Below, piece by piece: positions 50,415-60,410 of a DNA stretch of 64,000 nt. Each line of letters begins with the position of its first letter. Position 1 is the stretch's first letter. The DNA comes from Nesterenkonia sandarakina (GTDB lineage: Bacteria > Actinomycetota > Actinomycetes > Actinomycetales > Micrococcaceae). Under the pieces are notes generated by a model. It was not told the DNA's origin and made no database searches. It saw only the letters and a list, made by a program, of their open reading frames with translations. The position numbers and the translations under genes were made by a program. The stretch spans positions 2,604,001-2,668,000 of the forward strand of contig NZ_JACCFQ010000001.1 of NCBI RefSeq assembly GCF_013410215.1, read 5' to 3'.

Positions 50415-53400
50415 GCTCGGTGGGTGCGCCGATCCTCTGAGAGACCACGCGGGTAGAGCCGTCCTGGCGCATCGATACCCCGTACAGGGCGTCGGCGATC
50501 TCCATGGTGCGCTTCTGGTGGGTGATGATGATCAGCTGAGAGGACTCTCGGAGCTCCTCGAAGATCACCAGCAGCCGGGACAGGTTTGTGTCGTCGAGGG
50601 CCGCCTCCACCTCATCCATCACGTAGAACGGGCTGGGACGCGCCTTGAAGATCGCGACCAGCAGCGCGACGGCGGTCAGCGAGCGTTCCCCGCCGGAGAG
50701 CAGCGAGAGCCGACGGATCCTCTTGCCCGGCGGCCTGGCCTGCACCTCGATCCCTGTGTTGAGCATGTCCTCCGGATTGGTCAGCTCCAGACGGCCCTCG
50801 CCACCGGGGAAGAGCCGGGCGAAGACCCGTTCGAACTGCACCTTGGTGTCAAGCCAGGCCTCGGTGAACACCCGCTCCACGGTCGCGTCGACCTCGGCGA
50901 TGATCTCGAGCAGGTCCTGCCGTGACTTCTTGAGGTCACTCAGCTGCTCCTGCAGGTAGGTGTGGCGTTCCTGGAGCGCGGAGTGCTCCTCAAGTGCCAG
51001 GGGGTTCACCTTGCCCAGCGCCTTGAGCTCGCGGCGGGCCTGAGCGAGCCGCTTCTCCTGGGCGGACCGGTCATAGGGCACACCTGACTCGACCGGATCC
51101 GCTGGCAGCGCGTTTTCTCCGGTTCCGGCTGATTCGTCCGGCTTGACTGATTCCCCAGACCCGGGGGATTCATCCGCGCGGGTGGGCGAGCCGTCTTCCG
51201 GCTCGGGCACCAGCTGGTCCGGCCCGTAGTGCTCGATCAGGTATTCCGGGGTCAGGCTGAGCTCCTCGAGTCCGCGGGCCTCAGCGGCCTCCAGGCTCAG
51301 ACGCAGCTCGGTGCGGGTCAGCTCCGCCTGATGCAGCGCCGCCGTCAACGTCTCCAGCTCAGCGGCCTCGTTGCGGCGCGCCTGGCGCAGCGTGCGGGTC
51401 CGCTCCTGGGTCTGACGCCCTGCATCCTCGGCAGCCAGGCGGGTGTGCTGGGAGCGTTCCAAGACTCCGACCAAGGCTTGGAAGGCCGCCTCGGCCTCCG
51501 CCTGGACGGCCTCTGCCTGTGCTGCCCGGGAGCTGCGCGCCCGGGCCACCTTCTGGGCCTCCTCCCGGCGGGCCTGCTCCGCGGTGGCGCTGCGGCGCAG
51601 CGCGGCGGCACGTTCCAGGATCTGTTTGTGCTGTTCCTGAGCGGCGCGCAGCTCCAACCGGGAGTCCACCTCCTGGCGGCGCTGCGCCGTGGCCGCGGCC
51701 GAGAGCCGGTCGCGTTCCACGCTGGAAGGCTCCTCCTCGGTGTCCTGGCTCTGCGCGGCGTCCAGTCGCTGCTGCGCCTCCTGCAGCAGCTGCTGCGCCT
51801 GGGCGGTGGATTCCTCAGCCTCGTGGATCTCCTGCTCGGAGTGCTCGATCCGCTCGGCAGACTGCGCCAGCTCGGCGTGGAGCCGGCCCAGCTGCTCGGT
51901 GGTCGCATGCATCTCGGCGTCGTTGGCGTGCAGCGCCTGCAGGGTCTGCTCGACCGCGAGCTCCGCGGCGTTCAGATCCGACTCCTGGGAGGCGCAGGCC
52001 TGGGTGAGCAGCTCCAGTTCCGCTTCCCGCCGTTGCAGAACCTCGCTGAGCTCGGTGATCTGCGCGGTGATGGCCACATCGGAGTTCTCCAGCGCGGTGC
52101 CGCCGATCCGCTCCCCCGGACGCAGGATGATCCCAGTGGTGGTCACCGCCGTGCGCACCTCGGGACGCTGCAACACCGCGCTCGCCTGGGCAGGGTCGGT
52201 GCACAGCACGACACCGGTGAGCGCCCCGAGAACCGGGCCGCGCAGGTCAGCGGCGATGCTGACCACCTCTTCCGCCCACACCGCGCCCTCAGGCAGCTGC
52301 GTCGGGGCAGGAACCGCGGCAGAGGTGGAAGCGGCGGCTGAATCGGCAGCGGCAGCGGGCTGGGGTTCGGCGTCCATGGATTCGGAGGCCACCGGGTGGA
52401 TCAGGTGCGCGCGCCCGGCGGATTCTGCGGCCAACCAGTCCAGGGCGGCGGCGGCGGTGTCGGCGTCCTTCACGATGAGCGCGGTGTCCAAGCTGCCCAG
52501 ACAGGCGGCGATCGCCGTCTCCCAACCGGGCGTGATGCGCAGCCGCTGGGCCAGCGGGGCGTCGACCTCTGCGGCCTTGTCCTTCAGCAGCGCTGCGGCC
52601 CCGTCGCGCGGTGAGCGGGCGGCGGAGAGCCCGGAGAGCCTCGCCTTGTCCTCGCTGATGCTGGTGCGCAGCCGTTGCTGCTGGGCGAGCTGCTCGTCGT
52701 AGGCCTCACGCAGCGTCTGAAGGCGCTGATGCGCCGCCTCGTAGGCGGCGTCGAGGTCCTGCTCGCCGGTCTCCACGCCGGCGACGCGCTGTTCCAGCTC
52801 GGCGAAATCCCCTCGGGCTCGCTGCTGAGCGGCTCGCGCCGTCTCGCGCTGGTCCTCGGCACGCCGGCGGCGAGCCTGGGCGGCGTCGATCCGGCCCTGA
52901 GCGGTGTCCACCCGGCCGCGCAGCGTGGCGAGCCCGGCCCGGCGGTCCGCAACGGCGCGCAGCTGCTCGGTCAGGCGCGTCTCTTCGTCTTTGAGGGCGT
53001 CCTCGGCGGCGGCGCGAGCTGAGGAGCTGCGGTCCAGGCGTTCCTGGGCCGCAGCGACTTCTGCGGCGAGCTCCTCGGCCTGCGCGCTGACGCTCTGGGC
53101 CTGAGCTCGCAGCTCCTCCGGATCGCGACCGGTGTGCTGGACCCGGGCCGAGGCGTGCAGGCTGCGTGCGCGTTCCTCAGCAAGAGAGGCCACGGAGCGC
53201 AGCCGCTCCTGGACCTGCTCCAGCCGGTGGTGACCTGCCAAAAGCTGCTCGGCGTGAGCTCGCTGCTCGGCCGCCTGCTTCTCCAGCTCGGTGATCTCTG
53301 CGTCCTGGGCGGCCAGTGAGTCGCGCAGCGCTTCGGCCGCTTCCCGGTCGGCCTGTTCTCCCTGGCTGGATTCGTTCAGGGCGGTGGCGGCGCTGAGCAG

Positions 53401-54099
53401 GTCATCCGCGATCAGGCGAGAGAGCGAATCGCGCAGGTCGTGCTGGATGCGCTGCGCCCGGCGCGCCACCCGCGCCTGGCGTCCCAGCGGCGCGAGCTGC
53501 CGAGAGATCTCGCTGATCAGATCTTCCAGGCGAGCGAGGTTGCTCTGCATCGATTCGAGCTTGCGGACGCTGCGCTCTCTGCGGCGCCGGTGTTTGAGCA
53601 CACCGGCGGCCTCTTCGATGAAGCCTCGGCGCTGTTCCGGTGTGGCCTGCAGGATCTGGTCCAGCTGACCCTGCCCGACGATCACGTGCATCTCCCGGCC
53701 GAGCCCGGAATCTGAGAGCAGCTCCTGGATGTCCAACAGCCGGCACTTGGCGCCGTTGATGGTGTACTCGCTGCCTCCGGCGCGGAACATGGTCCGCGAG
53801 ATCGTGACCTCGGAGTATTCGATCGGCAGCGCGCCGTCGGAATTATCGATGGTCAGCGCGACCGAGGCCCTGCCCAGCGGCTGGCGCTCGGCGGTGCCGG
53901 CGAAGATGACGTCCTCCATGGTGCCCCCGCGCAGCGACTTCGCGCCCTGCTCGCCCATGACCCAGGCCAGCGCGTCGACCACATTGGACTTGCCCGAGCC
54001 GTTGGGGCCCACCACGGCGGTGACTCCGGGTTCGAACTCGAAGGTCGTGGCCGAGGCGAAGGACTTGAATCCACGGACCGTGAGGGTCTTCAGATGCAC
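50398..54099 (-). CDS. smc: Chromosome segregation protein SMC
   Basis: A 1233-residue condensin ATPase. Walker A is GPNGSGKSN (about 32-40), the hinge spans about 500-680, the signature LLSGGERSL is near 1131 and Walker B FYVMDEVEAALDD near 1158. Long coiled coils fill the rest. An Ala/Ser/Pro insertion lies in the hinge (about 571-605), and an acidic Ser/Glu/Gly segment (about 961-1008) interrupts the returning coil near the head. The GTG at 54099 gives the family start HLKTLTVRGFKSFA. It lies 10 bases after wecB. Confidence 0.96.
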   Translation of the reverse strand: MHLKTLTVRGFKSFASATTFEFEPGVTAVVGPNGSGKSNVVDALAWVMGEQGAKSLRGGTMEDVIFAGTAERQPLGRASVALTIDNSDGALPIEYSEVTISRTMFRAGGSEYTINGAKCRLLDIQELLSDSGLGREMHVIVGQGQLDQILQATPEQRRGFIEEAAGVLKHRRRRERSVRKLESMQSNLARLEDLISEISRQLAPLGRQARVARRAQRIQHDLRDSLSRLIADDLLSAATALNESSQGEQADREAAEALRDSLAAQDAEITELEKQAAEQRAHAEQLLAGHHRLEQVQERLRSVASLAEERARSLHASARVQHTGRDPEELRAQAQSVSAQAEELAAEVAAAQERLDRSSSARAAAEDALKDEETRLTEQLRAVADRRAGLATLRGRVDTAQGRIDAAQARRRRAEDQRETARAAQQRARGDFAELEQRVAGVETGEQDLDAAYEAAHQRLQTLREAYDEQLAQQQRLRTSISEDKARLSGLSAARSPRDGAAALLKDKAAEVDAPLAQRLRITPGWETAIAACLGSLDTALIVKDADTAAAALDWLAAESAGRAHLIHPVASESMDAEPQPAAAADSAAASTSAAVPAPTQLPEGAVWAEEVVSIAADLRGPVLGALTGVVLCTDPAQASAVLQRPEVRTAVTTTGIILRPGERIGGTALENSDVAITAQITELSEVLQRREAELELLTQACASQESDLNAAELAVEQTLQALHANDAEMHATTEQLGRLHAELAQSAERIEHSEQEIHEAEESTAQAQQLLQEAQQRLDAAQSQDTEEEPSSVERDRLSAAATAQRRQEVDSRLELRAAQEQHKQILERAAALRRSATAEQARREEAQKVARARSSRAAQAEAVQAEAEAAFQALVGVLERSQHTRLAAEDAGRQTQERTRTLRQARRNEAAELETLTAALHQAELTRTELRLSLEAAEARGLEELSLTPEYLIEHYGPDQLVPEPEDGSPTRADESPGSGESVKPDESAGTGENALPADPVESGVPYDRSAQEKRLAQARRELKALGKVNPLALEEHSALQERHTYLQEQLSDLKKSRQDLLEIIAEVDATVERVFTEAWLDTKVQFERVFARLFPGGEGRLELTNPEDMLNTGIEVQARPPGKRIRRLSLLSGGERSLTAVALLVAIFKARPSPFYVMDEVEAALDDTNLSRLLVIFEELRESSQLIIITHQKRTMEIADALYGVSMRQDGSTRVVSQRIGAPTELTTPQ

Positions 54100-54109
54100 G
54101 GGGGTGGAC

Positions 54110-55282
54110 TCACACTCCGCCGGTCGCGGCGGGGCTCTCCTGGGGCTGGAAGTCCTCGAGCCGATCCCCGAGACCGAACATCGACGCGATCGCCGCGACG
54201 GTGCGCTCGGCCGCGTGGCCATCACCGTAGGGGTTCACCGCATTGGCCATGGCCGCGTAGGCGTCCGCGTCGTCGAAGAGCGTCGCGACCTCTTCGACCA
54301 CCCGTTCTTCGGCGGTGCCGATCAGGCGCACGGTCCCGGCGTCGACGGCTTCTGGACGCTCGGTGTTCTCCCGCATCACCAGCACCGGCTTGCCCAGCGA
54401 CGGGGCCTCCTCCTGCACGCCGCCGGAGTCGGTGAGCACTACGGTGGCCAGGTTCATCAGCCGGGTGAACTCCCCGTAGGGCAGCGGCTCCGTGACGATC
54501 ACGTTCTCGTGACCGGCAAGTGCGGGAAGGATCGCTTCGCGGACCACCGGGTTGCGGTGCGCCGGGAGCACGATCAGCTTCTCCGGATAGCGATCTGCGA
54601 GTCGGGCCAGGGCCCGGCCCACGCCCTCCATCGCGGAGCCCTGGTTCTCCCGGCGGTGGGTGGTCACCAGCAGCACCTCGCGGCCGGAGGCGGCGGCGTC
54701 CTCGAGCTGCGGATCCGCGAAGGGCACGTGTTTGCTGGCCACCTCGAGCAGCGCATCGATCACCGTGTTGCCGGTGACCACGATGTCCTCGGCCGGCAGC
54801 GCCTCGCGCAGCAGGTTCGCCCGGGACTGCGCAGTGGGAGCCAGGTGCAGCGCCGTGATCTGACTCGTCATCTTCCGGTTCGCCTCTTCCGGGAACGGCG
54901 AGTAGAGGTTGAAGGAGCGCAGCCCGGCCTCGGCGTGGATCACCGGGATCCCGGAATAGAACGCCGCCATCGCCCCGGCGGTGGTGGTCGTGGTGTCACC
55001 CTGGACGACGACGGCGTCAGGCTTGTGCTCCGCGAAGAGCGCGTCCAGGCCGGTGACCGTGCGGGTGAGCACGCCGTTGAGCGTCTGCCGCGGCTGAATG
55101 ATGTTCAAGTCGTGGTCCGGCACGATCCCGAAGAGCTCATTGACCTGGTCCAGCATCTCGCGGTGCTGCCCGGTCACGGTGACCTCACACTCGAAGAGAT
55201 CGCTGGCCTGCAGCGCCTTGACGATCGGGGCCATCTTGATGGCTTCGGGACGAGTCCCGTAGATGGGCATGATTCGCTTCAT
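54110..55282 (-). CDS. wecB: UDP-N-acetylglucosamine 2-epimerase
   Basis: Converts UDP-GlcNAc to UDP-ManNAc, the substrate for WecC. The 390-residue protein has PIYGTRPEAIKMAPIVKAL, QGDTTTTTAG, HAEAGLRS, HRRENQGS and the C-terminal TDSGGVQEEAPSLGKPVLVMRENTERPE. The ATG at 55282 matches the usual family start; an in-frame ATG at 55303 adds seven residues. It is probably co-transcribed with smc, which is an odd pairing. Confidence 0.93.
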   Translation of the reverse strand: MKRIMPIYGTRPEAIKMAPIVKALQASDLFECEVTVTGQHREMLDQVNELFGIVPDHDLNIIQPRQTLNGVLTRTVTGLDALFAEHKPDAVVVQGDTTTTTAGAMAAFYSGIPVIHAEAGLRSFNLYSPFPEEANRKMTSQITALHLAPTAQSRANLLREALPAEDIVVTGNTVIDALLEVASKHVPFADPQLEDAAASGREVLLVTTHRRENQGSAMEGVGRALARLADRYPEKLIVLPAHRNPVVREAILPALAGHENVIVTEPLPYGEFTRLMNLATVVLTDSGGVQEEAPSLGKPVLVMRENTERPEAVDAGTVRLIGTAEERVVEEVATLFDDADAYAAMANAVNPYGDGHAAERTVAAIASMFGLGDRLEDFQPQESPAATGGV

Positions 55283-55452
55283 CGCCTCTGACAATCCCTT
55301 CATACGCCCGATATCTGCCACCAAGCCTAGCTCCCCGCTCCGACATGGGGCCGGACTGACACCCAGGTACCGTGGTCCTGAGCGATTGTGCCGGTAAACT
55401 TCAGCACCGTGTCAGCATCGGGACCGAGATCGATGCAGGAAAGGGATTGATT

Positions 55453-58290
55453 TTGCGTTCAGGTTCGACGCGTTCGCTGCGTGGTCTTCGTCAACGACTC
55501 ACGCGGACCCACAAGGCCGCGATCGGGGTCTTCATCGTTGTTGCGACGCTCAGCACGGCGGCTGCCGTTCTGCAGTGGTGGCCGGTCGTCGTCGTCGGGA
55601 TCTCAGCGATGCTGCTGCTCTCGCTGGGGGTCTCCATCTATGGGTTCAGCAGCGTTTCCCGACGGCTGCTCGCCCAGACCAGCGACATCTCCCGGCAGCT
55701 GCGCAGGGACCGCAAGGCTCAGACTCTCGTCACTCCGGCCGTCTCCGGCAAACACGACTCCACCACAGGGTATTGGGCGCAGCAGGTTCGCTCGGTCAAG
55801 GGGCAGCTTTCCTGGTTCACCACACTGGCCATCCGCAACCGGTTGATCGGAGCACGCGATGTCCTGGCGCACGCTGCCACCAACGGCCACCACGACTTCA
55901 CCCAGTTGGGTGATCTCCTGGAATCCTGGCGCATCCCGATGTACCGGGAGAGGGCCGAGAGGGAGCTCATCGGCAACACCTGGAAGCCGGGGCTGATCAA
56001 CCTCGCCCGCGTGCTGTATTCCCAGCGCGACACCGAGATGGACCTGCTGGATGCCTTGAGCATCTACGAGCTGCTGCACCATGAGCACGGTCCGAAGGTC
56101 CTCTCCGGAGTAGATCGCTCATATTACGCCGACCTGCTGACCTGGAAGAAGCGCTTCCCTGAAGCGATCGAGGTGCTGGAGTCAGCACCTGCTCAGGGTG
56201 CCGACCGTCACTACGGCCAGGGCTTCCTGAGGCTCAACGCCATCAACCCCAACGTGACCTCGGACCCGCGACGTCGATTCGAATGGCTCGAGTCCATCAA
56301 CACGCTGCTCAGCGAGAGCGGGCTCAGCCCCATCGAGGTGAAGAATCCCGACTCTCCCTCATTCTTCGAGCTCACCGCTGAGACTCCGCAGGCGGCGATT
56401 CCGCTCAACGAGCAGCCCCTGGTCAGCGTCATCATGCCGATCTACGAGCCCGATGACTCCACCGACCTCGCCATTGACTCCCTGCTGCGGCAGAGTTGGC
56501 GAAACCTGGAGATCATCGTCATCGACGATGCCTCCCCCACACATGACCGCAACGGGGTTCCCACCGGATATCGAGACCGGTTGCAGAACTGGGCCGAGAG
56601 AGATGACCGAGTCCGGCTGGTGTTCTGTGAGACGAACCGTGGCGCCTACGCCGTGCGCAACGACGGCTACGACCTCGCCCAGGGCCTCTTCGTCACGATC
56701 GCGGACAAGGACGACTGGCACCACCCGCAGAAGATCGAGCTGCAGGCGACTGAACTGCTCAGCGACAGCTCCGTCAAGGCGAACCTCGGCAACTGGGTGC
56801 GCGTGAGTGAAGATCTCGAATTCCTGCTCCGGTGGGGTCCCGACCGTGTGGTCCACCCGAGCTTCGCGTCGCTGATGTTCCGCCGAGAGGAGATCCAGCA
56901 GACCCTGGGCTATTGGGACACCGTGCGCAAATCCGGCGACGGCGAATTCAAGTTCCGCTTCCAGCTCGTCTACGGCGTGGACCTGCAGCCGACGATCAAA
57001 GCACCGCTCGCCTTCTCCCTGATGGGCAGCGGGAACCTCACAAGCTCGGATCTGGGACTGGGCTTCCGTCACGACGACCGGCATGCCTACCAGCGCGCAT
57101 ACCGGGACTGGCATCGGAAGATCGAACGCGGTGAAGCCACCCCCTATATGCCGAAGCACCCCGAGGTTCGGCCCTTCGTCGCACCCCCGAGCTTCCTGCC
57201 TGAGAAACCCTCAGAACCTGCGGACTATGACGTCATCTACCTCTCGGAGTTCGGCTTCGAAGCTGGCAACTCCAGCGTGCTGCTCCAGGAGATCACGACC
57301 TGCCTGGATGCCGGCCTGAAGGTCGGTGTGATCCCGATCGAGAATGGCCTCATCCCCTCCGCATCGAAGCGCCACTTCGTTCCCGCACTGGAACGCCTCG
57401 TCCTCGACGGACGAGTCGATCGGCTTGCTGTGGCGCAGTCCGCGCGCACGAAGCTGCTCCTGATCCGGTGGCCGGCATGCATGCAGCTGGCACTTGGAAC
57501 CCGCTCGAAGCTGGTTGCCGAGCGGGTACTCGTGGTGGCCAACCACATGCCCTATGAACTTGCCGGCGATCGCCGCAGCTACGATGTGCGAGCAGTCACC
57601 CGCAACGTCTCGGCGACGTTCGGGGCAGCCCCCGAGTGGGCAGCGGAGAGTGAACGGCTGCGCGAATACATCCAGGACCTCGTTCCTTCCGGCCAGCTCG
57701 CCCCGGGCGCCTGGAAGGGCATCACCGTCCCGCTCGAACTCGAAGCACGCAGCACCAGGCTCCCGTCTGAAGAACGAACCCCAGTGATCGGGCGTCACGG
57801 ACGGGATCATCCGGGCAAGTGGCCTTCGACGAAGTCGGACTTCCTCAAGACCTACCCGGTCGACGGCTCAGTCGAGGTCGCGATCCTTGGCGGCGCAGGC
57901 ACACCCATCAAGGCCGGCTGGCTGCCCGAGGAGCTTCCGCCGAGCTGGACGGTGCACCCCTTCAACGGCATCGAGGTATCGGATTACCTGCGCAGCCTCG
58001 ACTTCTTCGTGTACTACCACAGCGACGACCTCGTCGAAGCCTTCGGGATGGCGATTCTCGAGGCGATGAACCACGGCGTCGTCTGCGTGCTCCCGCCACA
58101 TTTCGAGCCGGTCTTCGGAGAGGGCGCCGTCTACGCGACGCCGCGAAACGTGCAGGCCACGATCAGCGGGCTCTGGGACCCCCAGCGCTACGAGGAGCAG
58201 CGCCAGAAGGGTCTAGATTTCGTGCGCGAGGAGTGCAGTCCCTCCGCGTACATCGCTCGGCTTCGGTCGTACGGGATCGATCCTGCGTAG
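55453..58290 (+). CDS. Membrane-anchored fused glycosyltransferase (GT2 plus GT4-like)
   Basis: 945 residues from a TTG at 55453, preceded by GGAAAGGG. Two adjacent helices near the N-terminus (about 20-65) anchor it. Residues about 110-300 are helical repeats. A GT2 domain begins near 321 (PLVSVIMPIYEPDDSTDLA), with DDASP and the metal motif DKDDW near 417. The C-terminal third is a GT4-like domain with DLVEAFGMAILEAMNHGVV, the E-x7-E motif, near 857. It is paralogous to the truncated gene at the right edge. A distributive or processive role in wall-polymer synthesis is inferred. Confidence 0.85.
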   Translation: MRSGSTRSLRGLRQRLTRTHKAAIGVFIVVATLSTAAAVLQWWPVVVVGISAMLLLSLGVSIYGFSSVSRRLLAQTSDISRQLRRDRKAQTLVTPAVSGKHDSTTGYWAQQVRSVKGQLSWFTTLAIRNRLIGARDVLAHAATNGHHDFTQLGDLLESWRIPMYRERAERELIGNTWKPGLINLARVLYSQRDTEMDLLDALSIYELLHHEHGPKVLSGVDRSYYADLLTWKKRFPEAIEVLESAPAQGADRHYGQGFLRLNAINPNVTSDPRRRFEWLESINTLLSESGLSPIEVKNPDSPSFFELTAETPQAAIPLNEQPLVSVIMPIYEPDDSTDLAIDSLLRQSWRNLEIIVIDDASPTHDRNGVPTGYRDRLQNWAERDDRVRLVFCETNRGAYAVRNDGYDLAQGLFVTIADKDDWHHPQKIELQATELLSDSSVKANLGNWVRVSEDLEFLLRWGPDRVVHPSFASLMFRREEIQQTLGYWDTVRKSGDGEFKFRFQLVYGVDLQPTIKAPLAFSLMGSGNLTSSDLGLGFRHDDRHAYQRAYRDWHRKIERGEATPYMPKHPEVRPFVAPPSFLPEKPSEPADYDVIYLSEFGFEAGNSSVLLQEITTCLDAGLKVGVIPIENGLIPSASKRHFVPALERLVLDGRVDRLAVAQSARTKLLLIRWPACMQLALGTRSKLVAERVLVVANHMPYELAGDRRSYDVRAVTRNVSATFGAAPEWAAESERLREYIQDLVPSGQLAPGAWKGITVPLELEARSTRLPSEERTPVIGRHGRDHPGKWPSTKSDFLKTYPVDGSVEVAILGGAGTPIKAGWLPEELPPSWTVHPFNGIEVSDYLRSLDFFVYYHSDDLVEAFGMAILEAMNHGVVCVLPPHFEPVFGEGAVYATPRNVQATISGLWDPQRYEEQRQKGLDFVREECSPSAYIARLRSYGIDPA

Positions 58291-58297
58291 CTCCAGT

Positions 58298-60391
58298 GTG
58301 GAGCGTCAGCCTGACCTGCCCCAAGCTGCCCAGGCACGCCCTTCTGCCACGGACCAGCGCCTGACGCACAATCTTCCCGAACGCCGCTACCGCCCAGAAC
58401 TCCACGGGGTGCGTGGTCTCGCGATCCTGGGTGTGGTGCTGTTCCATCTCTTCGGGGCTGGGCGGGTCTCCGGTGGCATCGACATCTTCCTCGCGGTGTC
58501 GGGGTTCCTGTTCACCGGTATGCTGCTGCGCGAGTCTGCCGTCGGGGCGGGCCCCATCAATATCGTGCGGTATCTGGCTCGCATCGCGCGACGGCTCTTG
58601 CCAGCTGCTGCGATGGTCATCGCCACGACTCTGGCCGTCGGGCTCTATCTGTTCCCCAGTACGCGACATGAACAGCTCTGGACTGAGGCCCGGGCCTCGT
58701 TCCTGTACTTCGAGAACATCGAGCTGATCAACTCACAGCTGGCCTATGGTGCCGCTGGGCTTGGGACCAGCCCGTTCCAGCACTTCTGGTCACTCAGCGT
58801 CCAGGGGCAGTTCTACCTGGTCTGGCCTGTTGTCGCCGTGGTGTCCGTGCTGCTTGCCCGCAGGCTCAGGAGGCCTGCCGCGCACGTGATGACGCTCCTA
58901 GTCATACTCATCATCGCCGCATCTTTCGTCTTCACGCTCTACATGCAGACGATGGATCAGGACCAGGCCTATCTCATGACGCGCACGCGATTCTGGGAGC
59001 TGGCGTTCGGCGGGCTTCTGGCTCTCGTCGCCTCGTCGATCGCGTTGCCTTCACGACTGAGGTTCCTCGCGGGATGGATGGGGGTCGGACTGATCGTCAC
59101 CTGCGGCTTCCTCCTTGATGGCGCCTCATTGTTCCCGGGGCCCTGGGCACTGTGGCCGTTGGCCGGGCTCACATTGGTGATGCTCTCGGCCAACAGCGGC
59201 CTAGGTCTGAATGAGTCCAGAGCCAGCGCTGCGGCGTTCCTCTCCCACGGCTTCTTTGCATGGATCGGCAACGTGGCGTACGGGCTCTATCTCTGGCACT
59301 GGCCGCTGTTGATCTTCTATCTCGAGGCGCAAGACCGAGAAGCGATCGACGTGCAAGGCGCCGCGGCGGTGTTCGCTGTCTCACTGCTGCTGGCCTGGGT
59401 GACTTACCGGTGGGTCGAGCAGCCGATGAACCGGACAAAAGTCGGGGTAAAGGCACAGCTCGCGGCCACTGCAGCGGTGCTGACGGTCGTCGGAATTGCA
59501 TCATCGCTGGTCATGACCCAGCTCGCACCCGCGATCCCAGAAGGCTACGCCATGACGGGTGTAGATCGGAGCGCTTACCCAGGTGCCGCGGCGCTGGAGG
59601 GCGGACAGCGCTTGAACGATGACGGGGATGTGTTTCCGGAACCGCACGAGCTGGGCGCGAGCGAACCGATGTTTGCGACCTGGGGCTGCGAACAGACCAA
59701 CCTGGATGAACCAGGCTCGGATGAAGTGCTGGTCTGCGAGGATCCAGATCCACCCGCGGAACCGGCCGCGACTATCATGCTGACCGGAGGGTCACACTCT
59801 GCCCACTGGTACAACGCACTCGCTCTCCTGGCAGAGGAACACCACTGGGAGCTCATCGTGGCAAATAAGTCTGGGTGCAGACTTCGAGACGCTGAGGATG
59901 AAGACCGGGACAACTGTGTGAGGTGGAACGAGAACCTACCCTCCGTCGTGACGGAGTATCGACCCGACGTGGTGATATCCACTGGGACGGCCTTGTACCG
60001 CAGCGGGAGCGAGGAGCAGATCACCCCCGGTGCGGAGAATCGCTGGCACGAGATTGTGGAGACCGGTGCTGAACTTCTTCTCATCCGGGGAACAGCACGT
60101 CCAGACGAGAACGTGCCCGACTGCCTCGCCGCTGGCGGAACTTCAGAGAGCTGCGGCGTGGACCACAGCATCTATGCCGAGCAGGATCTCCTTGCCGAGA
60201 TCACTCGGACCGAATCCATCTATTCGATCGACATGACGGACTACATCTGCCCTGAGGGGGCATGCCCAGCAGTCATCGGCAACGTCGGTGTCTACCGAGA
60301 CGACAGTCATTTGAGTTCCCACTACGTGGAGACGCTGGCTCCCTACCTCGATGAGCGGATCAGAGCAGAGCTGCCCCACTTGTACCGCTGA
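58298..60391 (+). CDS. Acyltransferase-3/SGNH protein with a GGSH nucleophile motif
   Basis: A 697-residue OafA-type protein beginning at GTG 58298, seven bases after the upstream stop. The AT3 domain begins YRPELHGVRGLAILGVVLFHLF. The SGNH nucleophile motif reads TGGSHSAHW (near 497), where the two paralogs in this window have FGDSH. The C-terminal DDSHLSSHY (near 668) keeps Asp and His. It is more divergent from those paralogs than they are from each other. It lies directly after a glycosyltransferase and probably acylates its product. Confidence 0.85.
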   Translation: MERQPDLPQAAQARPSATDQRLTHNLPERRYRPELHGVRGLAILGVVLFHLFGAGRVSGGIDIFLAVSGFLFTGMLLRESAVGAGPINIVRYLARIARRLLPAAAMVIATTLAVGLYLFPSTRHEQLWTEARASFLYFENIELINSQLAYGAAGLGTSPFQHFWSLSVQGQFYLVWPVVAVVSVLLARRLRRPAAHVMTLLVILIIAASFVFTLYMQTMDQDQAYLMTRTRFWELAFGGLLALVASSIALPSRLRFLAGWMGVGLIVTCGFLLDGASLFPGPWALWPLAGLTLVMLSANSGLGLNESRASAAAFLSHGFFAWIGNVAYGLYLWHWPLLIFYLEAQDREAIDVQGAAAVFAVSLLLAWVTYRWVEQPMNRTKVGVKAQLAATAAVLTVVGIASSLVMTQLAPAIPEGYAMTGVDRSAYPGAAALEGGQRLNDDGDVFPEPHELGASEPMFATWGCEQTNLDEPGSDEVLVCEDPDPPAEPAATIMLTGGSHSAHWYNALALLAEEHHWELIVANKSGCRLRDAEDEDRDNCVRWNENLPSVVTEYRPDVVISTGTALYRSGSEEQITPGAENRWHEIVETGAELLLIRGTARPDENVPDCLAAGGTSESCGVDHSIYAEQDLLAEITRTESIYSIDMTDYICPEGACPAVIGNVGVYRDDSHLSSHYVETLAPYLDERIRAELPHLYR

Positions 60392-60410
60392 CGGCAGGAG
60401 GGGCGGTCCA

